Assembly: GCF_019966535.1 (NCBI RefSeq)
Contig: NZ_JAIMID010000003.1
Span: forward strand, 124,001 to 188,000
DNA length: 64,000 nucleotides
Direction of reading: 5' to 3'
Source: Mesobacterium pallidum
GTDB taxonomy: Bacteria > Pseudomonadota > Alphaproteobacteria > Rhodobacterales > Rhodobacteraceae
Positions 1-7,694 of this stretch are shown one piece after another (positions within the stretch are counted from its first letter, which is position 1; each line of letters begins with the position of its first letter). The notes under the pieces are model-generated. The model worked only from the letters and a program-made list of their open reading frames with translations. It was not told the origin of the DNA and ran no database searches. A program made the position numbers and the translations under genes.

Positions 1-153
1 CCGGCAGAGGGCGAGCGGCTGTATGAGCATTTCGCCGCTGCCTTGCAGGCCCAGGGCGTGCCCGTGGCCACGGGACGGTTCGGCGCCGACATGGCCGTGG
101 CACTGGTCAACGACGGGCCGGTCACGATCTGGATGGACACGGACGCGCTTTGA
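1..153 (+). CDS. dtd: D-aminoacyl-tRNA deacylase, C-terminal fragment
   Basis: Only the last 50 codons are present; the gene begins before the window. Reading frame 1 gives a tail with TGRFGADM and [10 protein letters not shown], the conserved C-terminal motifs of Dtd, ending at TGA. Known role of the family: hydrolyses the ester bond of D-amino acids mischarged on tRNA (D-Tyr-tRNA and others), a cytoplasmic quality-control step. The Gly/Met-rich TGRFGADM loop lies at the dimer interface near the active site. It is followed by 143 nt without a gene before the MORN protein. Confidence 0.9.
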   Translation, partial: PAEGERLYEHFAAALQAQGVPVATGRFGADMAVALVNDGPVTIWMDTDAL

Positions 154-296
154 CCGCGCCCTGACGGCTTTGCGCATTCGGCAAGCCGGCCAAGGAGTTG
201 TCAGGAGGCGGGGCCTCAATTACTGTGCGACCGGGTGCAGGACCGCGCCCCGGGGCGAACCGGGGCCATGGCAGGACAGAGGGGTCGCGACGACAG

Positions 297-1778
297 ATGC
301 GCAGTACGGGTGCAATCGGACTGGTCCTGGCGGGCCTCATCGCGGCGATGCCGGCCATGGCGCAGGACGCCGAGGTCCTGACCAAGCAATATGACGACGG
401 CGGTGTCTACGAGGGCACCTTCCGCGACGGCCTTCAGCACGGCACCGGCAGCTACCGCCTGCCCAACGGCTATGAATATTCCGGCGACTGGGTCGAGGGC
501 GAGATCCGCGGCCAGGGCATCGCGCGCTTCCCGAACGGATCGGTCTACGAAGGCTCCTTCGCCAAGGGCAAGCCCGAGGGCGTGGGCAAGATCACCTTTT
601 CCGACGGCGGCACCTACGAGGGCACCTGGCTGGACGGCAAGATCACCGGCCAGGGGGTTGCGGTCTATGCCAACGGGCTGCGCTACGAGGGCGCCTTCCG
701 CAACGCGATGCATCACGGCAAGGGGGTGCTGACCTCTCCGTCCGGTTACGCCTATGACGGCGACTGGGTGAACGGGGTCAAGGACGGCAACGCCACCGTG
801 ACCTATGCCGATGGCGCGGTCTACGAGGGGCGCATCACCAACGGGCTGCGCGACGGCCAGGGGCGGCTGACCATGCCCGACGGGCTGGTCTACGAAGGGC
901 TCTGGAAGGACGGCCAGATCAGCGGCGCGGGCCAACTGACCCAGCCCAACGGCGATGTCTACGAAGGCCAGCTGGTCGACGGCCGCCGCGAGGGGACCGG
1001 CAAGGTGACCTATGCCAGCGGCGACGTCTACGAGGGCGGCTTTGCAGGCGACCAGCGCAACGGTTTCGGCACCTTCCGCGGCCAGGACGGCTATGTCTAC
1101 GAAGGCAATTGGGTCGACGGCCAGATCGAGGGCGAGGGCCGCGTGACCTATCCCGACGGGTCGGTCTACGAGGGCAATTTCCAGGGCGACCTGCCGGACG
1201 GCCAGGGCAAGATCACCTACCCGGACGGATCCACCTACGAAGGCAGCTGGTCCGACGGCGTGATCGACGGCGAGGGGCGGGCGACCTATCCCAACGGCCT
1301 CGTCTACGAGGGCGGCTTCCGCAACGCGCGCAACCATGGCACGGGCGTCATGACCTACCCCGACGGCTACCGCTACGAGGGCGAGTGGGTCGAAGGCGAG
1401 CGCGAGGGCCAAGGCATCGCGACCTATCCCGATGGCACAATCTATGAGGGCGAATTCCGCGCCGGCCAGCGCCACGGCACCGGCAAGATCGTCATCCCCG
1501 ACGATCCCGAGACCCCCGAGGAGAACGAGAGCTTCACCTACGAGGGCCAGTGGCAGAACGGCGAGATCTCGGGCGAGGGCATGGCCACCTATGCCAATGG
1601 CGACATCTACGTGGGTCAGTTCGTGGCCGGCAAGCGCCAGGGCGACGGCACGATGCGCTATGCCACCGGCGAAGAGGCGCGCGGCACCTGGGAAAGCGGC
1701 GTCATGACCGAGGGCAGCGTCGACACCCCGGCCGAGGTCGCGCCAGAGGCCGAGACCGGCACCGGCACCGGCAACTGA
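297..1778 (+). CDS. Secreted MORN-repeat protein (18 repeats)
   Basis: A 493-residue protein with an N-terminal signal peptide (about residues 1-22, ending AMA-QD), so the product should be periplasmic or outer-membrane associated. The rest is almost entirely MORN repeats of about 23 residues; I count 18 Y-[EDSV]-G-x-[FW] type units plus one degenerate unit, then an acidic Thr/Glu/Gly-rich tail. MORN repeats form elongated beta-hairpin rods that act as scaffolds or lipid/protein contact surfaces; no catalytic domain is attached. The start was chosen because it gives a proper signal peptide; an upstream in-frame ATG (198) would bury it behind 33 Arg/Gly-rich residues. No operon partner is obvious. 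The precise function is unknown. Confidence 0.85.
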   Translation: MRSTGAIGLVLAGLIAAMPAMAQDAEVLTKQYDDGGVYEGTFRDGLQHGTGSYRLPNGYEYSGDWVEGEIRGQGIARFPNGSVYEGSFAKGKPEGVGKITFSDGGTYEGTWLDGKITGQGVAVYANGLRYEGAFRNAMHHGKGVLTSPSGYAYDGDWVNGVKDGNATVTYADGAVYEGRITNGLRDGQGRLTMPDGLVYEGLWKDGQISGAGQLTQPNGDVYEGQLVDGRREGTGKVTYASGDVYEGGFAGDQRNGFGTFRGQDGYVYEGNWVDGQIEGEGRVTYPDGSVYEGNFQGDLPDGQGKITYPDGSTYEGSWSDGVIDGEGRATYPNGLVYEGGFRNARNHGTGVMTYPDGYRYEGEWVEGEREGQGIATYPDGTIYEGEFRAGQRHGTGKIVIPDDPETPEENESFTYEGQWQNGEISGEGMATYANGDIYVGQFVAGKRQGDGTMRYATGEEARGTWESGVMTEGSVDTPAEVAPEAETGTGTGN

Positions 1779-1797
1779 TCCGGGGCGAGGCGGCGGC

Positions 1798-2187
1798 ATG
1801 AGCACGGAGACAGAGATCAAGGCCCTGCTGGAGCGCTACCTCGCGGCCTGGAACGCCCGCGACCTGCCCGCTGTCGCCGCCTGCTTCACCGAGCCCGCGC
1901 GCTATGTCCTGCCGGGCGCCGACCTGTTGATGGCCGACCACGCGGCCATTGTCGCAGCGCTCAAGACCGTCTTTGCCGGGCTGGACGCGCAGGGGTTCGA
2001 CCATTCCGAGGCCGGGCCGCTGTCGGTGCGCTTGTGCAACGCGACCACCGTGCTGGCGGAACTCAAGGACGTGCGCCGCCTGCGCGGCGACGGCAGCGTG
2101 ATCGAGGTGATCGACGCGGTCTATCTCTGCGTCAAGCAGGACGCGGCGTGGCGCATGAGCACGGCCATCGCCTGCGACCCGGCCTGA
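1798..2187 (+). CDS. SnoaL-like / NTF2-fold protein
   Basis: A 129-residue protein of NTF2-like fold (SgcJ/EcaC or DUF4440 type): an N-terminal helix with LLERYLAAWNARDLPAVAACF, typical of the cone-shaped alpha+beta barrel family, then a beta-rich C-terminal half. Members are small-molecule isomerases, cyclases or pure binding proteins, so a reaction cannot be assigned. No signal peptide; cytoplasmic. It starts 20 nt after the MORN gene on the same strand and could be co-transcribed with it. It is followed at once by the convergent photolyase gene. Confidence 0.7.
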   Translation: MSTETEIKALLERYLAAWNARDLPAVAACFTEPARYVLPGADLLMADHAAIVAALKTVFAGLDAQGFDHSEAGPLSVRLCNATTVLAELKDVRRLRGDGSVIEVIDAVYLCVKQDAAWRMSTAIACDPA

Positions 2188-2220
2188 CGCGCCGCTAGTC
2201 ACGCCTGATGGCGTGCCGCG

Positions 2221-3750
2221 CTACACCGTCTTCCCGGCCGAGAGCCTGTCAAGGAAGGCATCCGCCTCGCCCAGGATCGTCTCGCGCTTGTCCGCATCCA
2301 TCCGGTCCCAGGTCCGGTACATGTTGCCCATGCGGGCATTGCCTTCGAACCGGTCGCGGTGACGGTCGAGGAAGTGCCAGTAGAGCAGGTTGAACGGGCA
2401 GGCCCCCTCCCCCGTCTTCTGCTTGACGTCGTAATCGCAGCCTTTGCAGTAATCCGACATCCGGTCGATGTAGTTGCCCGAGGACACGTAGGGTTTCGAA
2501 CCGACCACGCCGCCATCGGCGAACTGGCTCATCCCCACGGTGTTGGGGCTTTCGACCCATTCATAGGCGTCGATATAGACCTCGAGGTACCATTCATGCA
2601 GCTCGGTCGGGTTGATCCCGGCCAGCAGGGCAAAGTTGCCGGTCACCATAAGGCGCTGGATGTGGTGGGCATAGGCCTCGTCCCGCGTCTGGGCGACGGC
2701 GTGGGCAAGGCAAGACATGTGTGTCTTGGCGCCCCAGTAGAGCGGCGGCAGGGCGCGCTGGTGGTTCAACTGGTTTCGTCGGGGATAATCCGGCCCTTCG
2801 CGGAAATAGACCCCACGCACGAATTCGCGCCAGCCGAGGATCTGGCGGATGAACCCTTCGGCCGCGTTGATCGGCACATCGCCGGCTTTCCACGCCTCTT
2901 CGGCGGCCGCGCAGACCTCTTGCGGGGACAAGAGCCCTGCGTTCATGTAGGCCGAGAGCAGCGAGTGGTAGAGCCACTTTTCGTCCCGCATCATCGCGTC
3001 CTGGAAATCGCCGAACCGCGGAAGGGCGTGCGTGATGAAATGGCTTAGCGCCCGCCGGGCCTGCCCCGGCTCGGTGGCAAAGGCAAAGCCGTCGAGCGAT
3101 CCGAAATTGTCGCCGAATTCGCGTTCGACCAAGGCCAGCACGTCTTTCACCGTGTCGTCTGGGGTGAAGGACATGGGCGAGGTGTCGATCTGCCCGGGCG
3201 GCGGCTTGCGGTTCTCCTTGTCGTAGTTCCACGCGCCGCCGGCGGGCTTGTCGCCCTCCATCAGGATGCCGGTCTCGCGCCGCATCTCGCGGTAGAAATA
3301 CTCCATCCGCAGCGCCTTGCGCCCCTCGGCCCAGTCGTCGAACCGCTTGTGCGAGGCGAAGAAGCGGTCGTCTTCCATCTGTCGGACCGTGAGCGGGCAC
3401 TCCTCCAGCGCTGCGATCAGCCGCCATTCGCCGGGCTCGGTGGCCATGACCTCCTCGGCGCCGACCTCCTCGGCCCGGCGCAAGAGCTCTCCGGGGATCG
3501 AGCCGGCGTTGTTCGTATCGTCGTATTCCGTATACCGCACGTCCCAGCCGTCTTCCCGCAGGCGGGCGGCGAACTTGCGCATGGCGGCGAAGAGGAAGGC
3601 GATCTTCTTGGGGTGATGCCGGACGTATGTCGCCTCGGCCTTCACTTCGGCCATGACGACCACGTCGCGGGACTTGTCGGCGGCCCTGAGCGCGGCGATG
3701 TCGGGCGTCAGCTGGTCGCCAAGCACTAGCACGAGGCGCGGGACGCTCAC
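2221..3750 (-). CDS. phrB: Iron-sulfur bacterial cryptochrome/photolyase ((6-4) photolyase type)
   Basis: A 509-residue flavoprotein of the FeS-BCP (prokaryotic (6-4) photolyase) class, which uses blue light, FAD and a ribolumazine antenna to repair (6-4) photoproducts. The N-terminal Rossmann domain starts RLVLVLGDQL; the C-terminal FAD/FeS domain contains Cys347, Cys435, Cys438 and Cys451. Their spacing is identical to the four [4Fe-4S] ligands of Agrobacterium PhrB (350/438/441/454 as recalled). ILGWREFVRG and the MSQFADGG stretch are also typical. The start codon is GTG, in a GTGA overlap with the stop of the upstream short-chain reductase, so the two genes are probably translationally coupled. 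Confidence 0.93.
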   Translation of the reverse strand: MSVPRLVLVLGDQLTPDIAALRAADKSRDVVVMAEVKAEATYVRHHPKKIAFLFAAMRKFAARLREDGWDVRYTEYDDTNNAGSIPGELLRRAEEVGAEEVMATEPGEWRLIAALEECPLTVRQMEDDRFFASHKRFDDWAEGRKALRMEYFYREMRRETGILMEGDKPAGGAWNYDKENRKPPPGQIDTSPMSFTPDDTVKDVLALVEREFGDNFGSLDGFAFATEPGQARRALSHFITHALPRFGDFQDAMMRDEKWLYHSLLSAYMNAGLLSPQEVCAAAEEAWKAGDVPINAAEGFIRQILGWREFVRGVYFREGPDYPRRNQLNHQRALPPLYWGAKTHMSCLAHAVAQTRDEAYAHHIQRLMVTGNFALLAGINPTELHEWYLEVYIDAYEWVESPNTVGMSQFADGGVVGSKPYVSSGNYIDRMSDYCKGCDYDVKQKTGEGACPFNLLYWHFLDRHRDRFEGNARMGNMYRTWDRMDADKRETILGEADAFLDRLSAGKTV

Positions 3751-4412
3751 CAGGGGATCTCCTTGCCCGCCCAGTCGAAAAAGCCCCCGGTGTCAGCGGT
3801 TGCCAGCCCGTCGATGACGCGCAAGAGGTTCTGGGCGGCCTCGTCCGGGGTCACCGTCTTGTGGCGGCTGGCGTATTTGGCGGTGAGATCGGTCTGCACG
3901 GTGCCCGGGTGCAGCGTCACGCAGATCGCCTGCCGGTGCGTGCGCCCGACCTCGATCGCGGCGCCATGGATCAGTTGGTTCAGCGCGGCCTTGGCGGCGC
4001 GGTAGGAATACCAGCCGCCCAGCCGATTGTCGCCGATGGACCCGACCCGCGCGGAAAGCGCGGCAAAGACCGCCCGCCGGTCCCGGGGCATCAGCCGCAC
4101 CGCATGTTTCAGCACCAGCGCCGGGCCGGTGGCATTCAGCGCGAATTGCGCAGAGAGCGCGGCGGGGTCGAGCGCCGACAGCGATTTCTCCGGCGCGGCC
4201 CCGTCGATGACCAGCGCGCCAGTGGTCACGAAGATCAGATCGAACGGACCCTCCAGCGCGCCCAGCACCCGTTCGATGCTGGACTCGTCGGTCAGGTCCA
4301 GCCCGTCCGCTCGACGCGACAGCCCGGTCACAGCCACGCCCCGCGCGTCAAGCGCCGCGCAAACCGCGCGACCGATTCCGCCCGAGGCGCCGATAACGAG
4401 TGCATTTTCCAT
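3747..4412 (-). CDS. SDR family oxidoreductase (CsgA/C-factor-like)
   Basis: A 221-residue classical-type short-chain dehydrogenase: the nucleotide-binding GASGGIG lies at about residues 7-13, and the catalytic YSYRAAK supplies the Tyr-x3-Lys pair. HPGTVQTDLT follows as in C-factor-like SDRs. Cytoplasmic NAD(P)-dependent oxidoreductase; the substrate is not predictable. The start at MENALVIG was preferred over the longer in-frame start 36 nt upstream because the Rossmann fold begins directly there. It overlaps the photolyase start by 4 nt. SDR-photolyase pairing is common in roseobacters as I remember it, which may reflect a shared light-stress regulon (inference). Confidence 0.85.
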   Translation of the reverse strand: MENALVIGASGGIGRAVCAALDARGVAVTGLSRRADGLDLTDESSIERVLGALEGPFDLIFVTTGALVIDGAAPEKSLSALDPAALSAQFALNATGPALVLKHAVRLMPRDRRAVFAALSARVGSIGDNRLGGWYSYRAAKAALNQLIHGAAIEVGRTHRQAICVTLHPGTVQTDLTAKYASRHKTVTPDEAAQNLLRVIDGLATADTGGFFDWAGKEIPW

Positions 4413-4487
4413 GAAAATGCCACTTAGTCGGGCAAAATTCGCGGTCAAGCCCCGTGCTTTTGGGCTTTTTCTTAACTGCGATTCGCG

Positions 4488-4493
4488 TATTAT
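4488..4493 (+). promoter_or_regulatory. Candidate -10 element for the leu leader
   Basis: TATTAT ends 8 nt before the leader ATG, in one of the more AT-rich stretches of this spacer. No good -35 is visible; TTTTT-rich sequence lies at the expected distance. If used, transcription would start at or next to the AUG, giving a leaderless leader-peptide mRNA, as known for trpL of Sinorhizobium. Confidence 0.4.
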
Positions 4494-4501
4494 CCGGCCG
4501 C

Positions 4502-4594
4502 ATGACGAACCGGCTTCATATCCTCGACGCAGGCTGCCCCCTTGGCGGCCCGTCGACGCGTGCCGGTCTGCTGCTCATCCTAAGCCGCCTCTGA
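4502..4594 (+). CDS. Leucine-rich leader peptide upstream of leuA
   Basis: A 30-codon ORF whose last residues read AGLLLILSRL: five Leu plus one Ile in the final eight codons, including a CTA codon that is rare in GC-rich genomes. It ends 82 nt before leuA. This is the classic arrangement of a ribosome-mediated attenuator: scarcity of charged tRNA-Leu stalls the ribosome on the Leu run. The ORF is too short for ordinary gene callers. The last codons overlap the left arm of a perfect 10-bp inverted repeat. No strong Shine-Dalgarno precedes the ATG, which fits leaderless translation. Function is inferred from position and composition. Confidence 0.75.
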   Translation: MTNRLHILDAGCPLGGPSTRAGLLLILSRL

Positions 4595-4626
4595 GCGTGC
4601 CCTGCACCGGCGCGACCGCTCAGAGG
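4588..4626 (+). promoter_or_regulatory. Inverted repeat of the leu attenuator region
   Basis: CCTCTGAGCG at 4588-4597 pairs perfectly with CGCTCAGAGG at 4617-4626, with a 19-nt loop. The left arm contains the stop codon and last Leu codon of the leader peptide, so a ribosome stalled on the upstream Leu codons would block the hairpin. There is no U-tract after it. A competing 6-bp pairing (GGCGGC 4544-4549 with GCCGCC 4584-4589) would include part of the left arm. The exact terminator/antiterminator geometry cannot be decided by eye. Confidence 0.55.
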
Positions 4627-4676
4627 AGGAGTATCCGCGCCGAACGCTTAGGACACCAGATACAAGAGACAAGACC

Positions 4677-6239
4677 ATGACCGACACGACGAACCGCGTG
4701 CTCATTTTCGACACGACGCTCCGCGACGGCGAACAATCGCCCGGCGCCACCATGACCCACGAGGAAAAGCTCGAGATCGCCGAGCTGCTGGACGACATGG
4801 GCGTCGACATCATCGAGGCCGGCTTTCCCATCGCCTCCGAAGGCGATTTCCGCGCCGTTTCCGAGATCGCGAAGCGGTCGAAGGACGCGGTGATCTGCGG
4901 GCTGTCGCGCGCGCAATATGCCGATATCGACCGCTGCTGGGAGGCGGTGAAGCATGCCGCCCGCCCCCGTATCCACACCTTCATCGGCACCTCGCCGCAG
5001 CACCGCGCCATCCCGAACCTCGACATGGACCAGATGGCCGAGCGAATCCACGACACCGTGACCCACGCCCGCAACCTTTGCGACAACGTGCAATGGTCGC
5101 CGATGGACGCGACGCGGACGGAACATGACTACCTCTGCCGGGTGGTCGAGATCGCGATCAAGGCCGGCGCCACGACGATCAACATCCCCGACACCGTGGG
5201 CTACACCGCCCCGGTGGAAAGCGCCGACCTGATCCGCATGCTGATCGCGAAAGTGCCCGGCGCGGACGAGGTGATCTTTTCGACCCATTGCCACAACGAC
5301 CTCGGCATGGCGACGGCCAACAGCCTTGCCGCCGTGGCGGGCGGCGCGCGGCAGATCGAATGCACGATCAACGGGCTGGGGGAACGGGCCGGCAACACCG
5401 CGCTGGAAGAGGTCGTGATGGCCCTGCGCGTGCGCCATGACATCATGCCCTGGACGACCGGCGTGGACAGCACCCGGCTGATGAACATCTCGCGCCGCGT
5501 CTCTTCCGTGTCGGGCTTCCCGGTACAGTACAACAAGGCCATCGTCGGCAAGAACGCCTTTGCGCATGAAAGCGGCATCCACCAGGACGGCATGCTCAAA
5601 AGCGCCGATACCTTCGAGATCATGCGCCCCTCGGACGTGGGACTTGCCGATACCAACCTCGTGATGGGCAAGCACTCGGGCCGCGCCGCGCTGCGGAAAA
5701 AGCTCGAGGATCTCGGCTACCAGTTGGGCGACAACCAGCTCAAGGACGTGTTCGTGCGGTTCAAGGACCTCGCCGACCGCAAGAAGGAGGTCTATGACGA
5801 AGACCTCGTCGCCCTCATGCGCGCGGGCGAGGATGCGGCGACCGACCGGCTGGTGATCCGATCGCTCAAGGTGACCTGCGGCACCGGCGGCCCGGCCGAG
5901 GCGACGTTGGTCATGGCCATCGACGGCGCGGAATCGACGGCGACGGAAACCGGCGACGGCCCTGTCGACGCGACCTTCCGCGCGGTGCGCGCGCTGCATC
6001 CGAACGACGCCACTCTGCAACTTTACCAGGTGCATGCGGTGACCGAGGGCACGGATGCCCAGGCCACGGTTTCTGTTCGGCTCGAGGAAGCGGGCAACAT
6101 CGCCACGGGGCAATCGGCCGACACCGACACGGTCGTCGCCTCGGCCCGCGCCTATGTGAACGCGCTGAACCGGTTGCTGACCCGCCGCGGCAAGGTCGGG
6201 CAGGACGCGAAAGAGATCAGCTACAAGGACGTCGGCTGA
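4677..6239 (+). CDS. leuA: 2-isopropylmalate synthase
   Basis: A 520-residue cytoplasmic enzyme catalysing condensation of acetyl-CoA with 2-oxoisovalerate, the first committed step of leucine biosynthesis. The N-terminal DRE-TIM barrel opens with FDTTLRDGEQSPG (metal and substrate residues); the metal-binding HCHNDLG lies near residue 203, and GERAGNTALEE follows. The last ~130 residues form the LeuA allosteric (leucine-binding) dimer domain. Full family length. Likely controlled at two levels: feedback inhibition through the C-terminal domain, and attenuation through the leucine-rich leader just upstream. The ATG has only a weak Shine-Dalgarno; a strong AGGAGGAG lies about 47 nt upstream, too far to serve it. 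Followed by an intrinsic terminator. Confidence 0.97.
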   Translation: MTDTTNRVLIFDTTLRDGEQSPGATMTHEEKLEIAELLDDMGVDIIEAGFPIASEGDFRAVSEIAKRSKDAVICGLSRAQYADIDRCWEAVKHAARPRIHTFIGTSPQHRAIPNLDMDQMAERIHDTVTHARNLCDNVQWSPMDATRTEHDYLCRVVEIAIKAGATTINIPDTVGYTAPVESADLIRMLIAKVPGADEVIFSTHCHNDLGMATANSLAAVAGGARQIECTINGLGERAGNTALEEVVMALRVRHDIMPWTTGVDSTRLMNISRRVSSVSGFPVQYNKAIVGKNAFAHESGIHQDGMLKSADTFEIMRPSDVGLADTNLVMGKHSGRAALRKKLEDLGYQLGDNQLKDVFVRFKDLADRKKEVYDEDLVALMRAGEDAATDRLVIRSLKVTCGTGGPAEATLVMAIDGAESTATETGDGPVDATFRAVRALHPNDATLQLYQVHAVTEGTDAQATVSVRLEEAGNIATGQSADTDTVVASARAYVNALNRLLTRRGKVGQDAKEISYKDVG

Positions 6240-6259
6240 GCCTTTCCTGACTCCGAATT

Positions 6260-6300
6260 CCAAGAGGGGCTGCGGGAGACCGCGGCCCCTTTTCTCTTGG
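6260..6300 (+). terminator. Intrinsic terminator of leuA
   Basis: AGGGGCTGCGG at 6265-6275 pairs with CCGCGGCCCCT at 6280-6290 (one G-U wobble, 4-nt loop), followed directly by TTT. An outer CCAAGAG/CTCTTGG pair can extend the helix to 6260-6300. It lies 20 nt after the leuA stop. Confidence 0.85.
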
Positions 6301-6326
6301 GTCTTGCCCAGGTCCAAGGTCCGGAT

Positions 6327-6465
6327 GCGAGGGGCCAGCCCCTCGCGCCAGAGGCGCGGCACACAAGAAGGCGAGGGGTTCTACCCCTCGCGCCAGAGGC
6401 GTGCCACAAAGGAAGACGAGGGGCTCTGCCCCTCGCGCTCCCCGGAGTTTATTGGCACAATGAAG
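6327..6465. repeat. Tandem hairpin array, copy A of the dispersed palindromic repeat
   Basis: Two and a half tandem units of about 45 bp. Each starts with a G4/C4 hairpin: GCGAGGGG-CCAG-CCCCTCGC (6327-6346), GCGAGGGG-TTCTA-CCCCTCGC (6371-6391), CGAGGGGC-TCT-GCCCCTCG (6417-6435). The first two are followed by GCCAGAGGCG; the last runs into the family core CCGGAGTTTATTGGCACAATGAAG (positions 6442-6465). With the leuA terminator this fills most of the 348-nt gap between leuA and the methyltransferase; I see no gene in it. Hairpin loops differ while stems are conserved. Confidence 0.8.
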
Positions 6466-6587
6466 AGGGATCCGTGCCGCCTTGATAGGCGGTTCGCGAC
6501 ATTGACACGTCGTTTTCCGGCTTTGCGGGTTTCGTTTCGGGGCGCGCCGGGCCATCCTTGGCGCGCAGCAACCGCGAAGGAGAGCCC

Positions 6588-7601
6588 ATGTCCCTGGTCA
6601 CCGAAGCCGACGAGATCTCGGACATCGCCTTTGCCTTCATGGGATCCAAGGCCCTGTTCACCGCGCTCGAGCTGAACCTGTTCAGCCTGATGGCCGATGG
6701 GCCGCAGACTGCCGCTGCGCTGGGGGCAGCGACCGGACTGCACGAAGACCGGGTCGAGACCTTGCTGACCGCCCTCGCCGGCATGGGGCTGGTCTCGGTC
6801 CGGGACGGGCGCTATGCCAATTCTCCGGGCGCCGAGTCCTTCCTGGTCAAGGGGGCCAAGTACGATTTCGGCGATTACCTCAAGCTGCAGGTCGGCCAAC
6901 AGATGTATCCGCTGATGGACCAGATCGGCGGCGCGCTTGCCGACACGCTGGACGAGGACGCGACGGATTCCTATGCCAAGTGGTTTTCCGACGCCGAGCA
7001 GGCGCGGCTTTACTCGCAAAGCCAGCATGCCGGCAGCCTCGGGCCGGCGCGGCAACTGGCGCGTGCGCTCGACCTGTCCGGGGCAAGGCACATGCTGGAC
7101 GTGGGCGGCGGCACCGGCGCCTTTGCCATCACGCTGTGCAAGGCGAACCCGGACCTGCACGCCACCATCGTGGAATTCCCGAACGTCGCCGCGCTGGGAC
7201 GTGAGTACGTGGAGAAGGCCGGGCTCACCGACCGGATCACCTATCTCGAGGGTGACGGGCGCGACACGGCCTGGCCCGAGGATCAGGACGTGGTGCTGAT
7301 GTCCTACCTCTTTTCCGGCGTGCCGGGCGAGGCGCATGAAGGCCTGATCGCCGGCGCGTTCCGACACTTGCGGCCCGGCGGGCGCTTCCTGCTGCATGAC
7401 TTCGTGGTGGACGCGGATCGCAGCGGCCCCAAGCTGGCCGCGCTTTGGCAGTTGCAGCACACCGCCTTCACGCCCGAGGCGCGCTCTCTCGACACCGGAT
7501 GGCTGACAGGGGCGCTGACCGGCGCCGGGTTCGAAAACGTCACGATCCGCACGATGATCCCCGAGATGACCATGCTGGCCGAGGGGACAAAACCCGCCTG
7601 A
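6588..7601 (+). CDS. SAM-dependent methyltransferase, methyltransf_2 family (possible DsyB)
   Basis: A 337-residue enzyme of the acetylserotonin/hydroxyneurosporene O-methyltransferase family (Pfam Methyltransf_2): an N-terminal winged-helix dimerisation domain (about residues 10-85) and a C-terminal SAM-binding Rossmann domain with LDVGGGTGAF near residue 170, then EGDGRD, RPGGRFLLHDF. The start was chosen at MSLVTEAD, 7 nt after AAGGAGAG. The length and family match DsyB, the methylthiohydroxybutyrate S-methyltransferase of bacterial DMSP synthesis, which occurs in marine Rhodobacterales; but O-methyltransferases for small phenols or carotenoids are equally in this family and no neighbour settles it. 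The family call is firm; the DsyB assignment is only a hypothesis. Confidence 0.8.
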   Translation: MSLVTEADEISDIAFAFMGSKALFTALELNLFSLMADGPQTAAALGAATGLHEDRVETLLTALAGMGLVSVRDGRYANSPGAESFLVKGAKYDFGDYLKLQVGQQMYPLMDQIGGALADTLDEDATDSYAKWFSDAEQARLYSQSQHAGSLGPARQLARALDLSGARHMLDVGGGTGAFAITLCKANPDLHATIVEFPNVAALGREYVEKAGLTDRITYLEGDGRDTAWPEDQDVVLMSYLFSGVPGEAHEGLIAGAFRHLRPGGRFLLHDFVVDADRSGPKLAALWQLQHTAFTPEARSLDTGWLTGALTGAGFENVTIRTMIPEMTMLAEGTKPA

Positions 7602-7634
7602 CGCCGGGGCCGCGCTTTTCCCCGGCCCGGCGGC

Positions 7635-7679
7635 TTGCCACGGCGCATCGCGCCCGTATACCTGAACCGGACAGTTCAG
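7635..7679 (+). promoter_or_regulatory. Promoter and operator-like palindrome of the MFS exporter
   Basis: TTGCCA (7635-7640) and TATACC (7657-7662) are separated by 16 nt. The -10 runs into CTGAAC-CGGACA-GTTCAG (7662-7679), an inverted repeat with 6-bp arms that would cover the transcription start. It lies 15 nt before the MFS start codon. This looks like a repressor site of TetR/MarR type; no such regulator gene is adjacent. Confidence 0.45.
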
Positions 7680-7694
7680 TTTGCCCGGTGCGCC

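Noticed and set aside
216..1820. 534-codon open frame antisense to the MORN gene
   Set aside because: Its repetitive Ala/Leu/Val sequence is just the complement of the MORN repeats; no start site or family content.
4620..6362. 580-codon open frame antisense to leuA
   Set aside because: Shadow of leuA: rich in Arg/His/Gly/Val, no recognisable domain.
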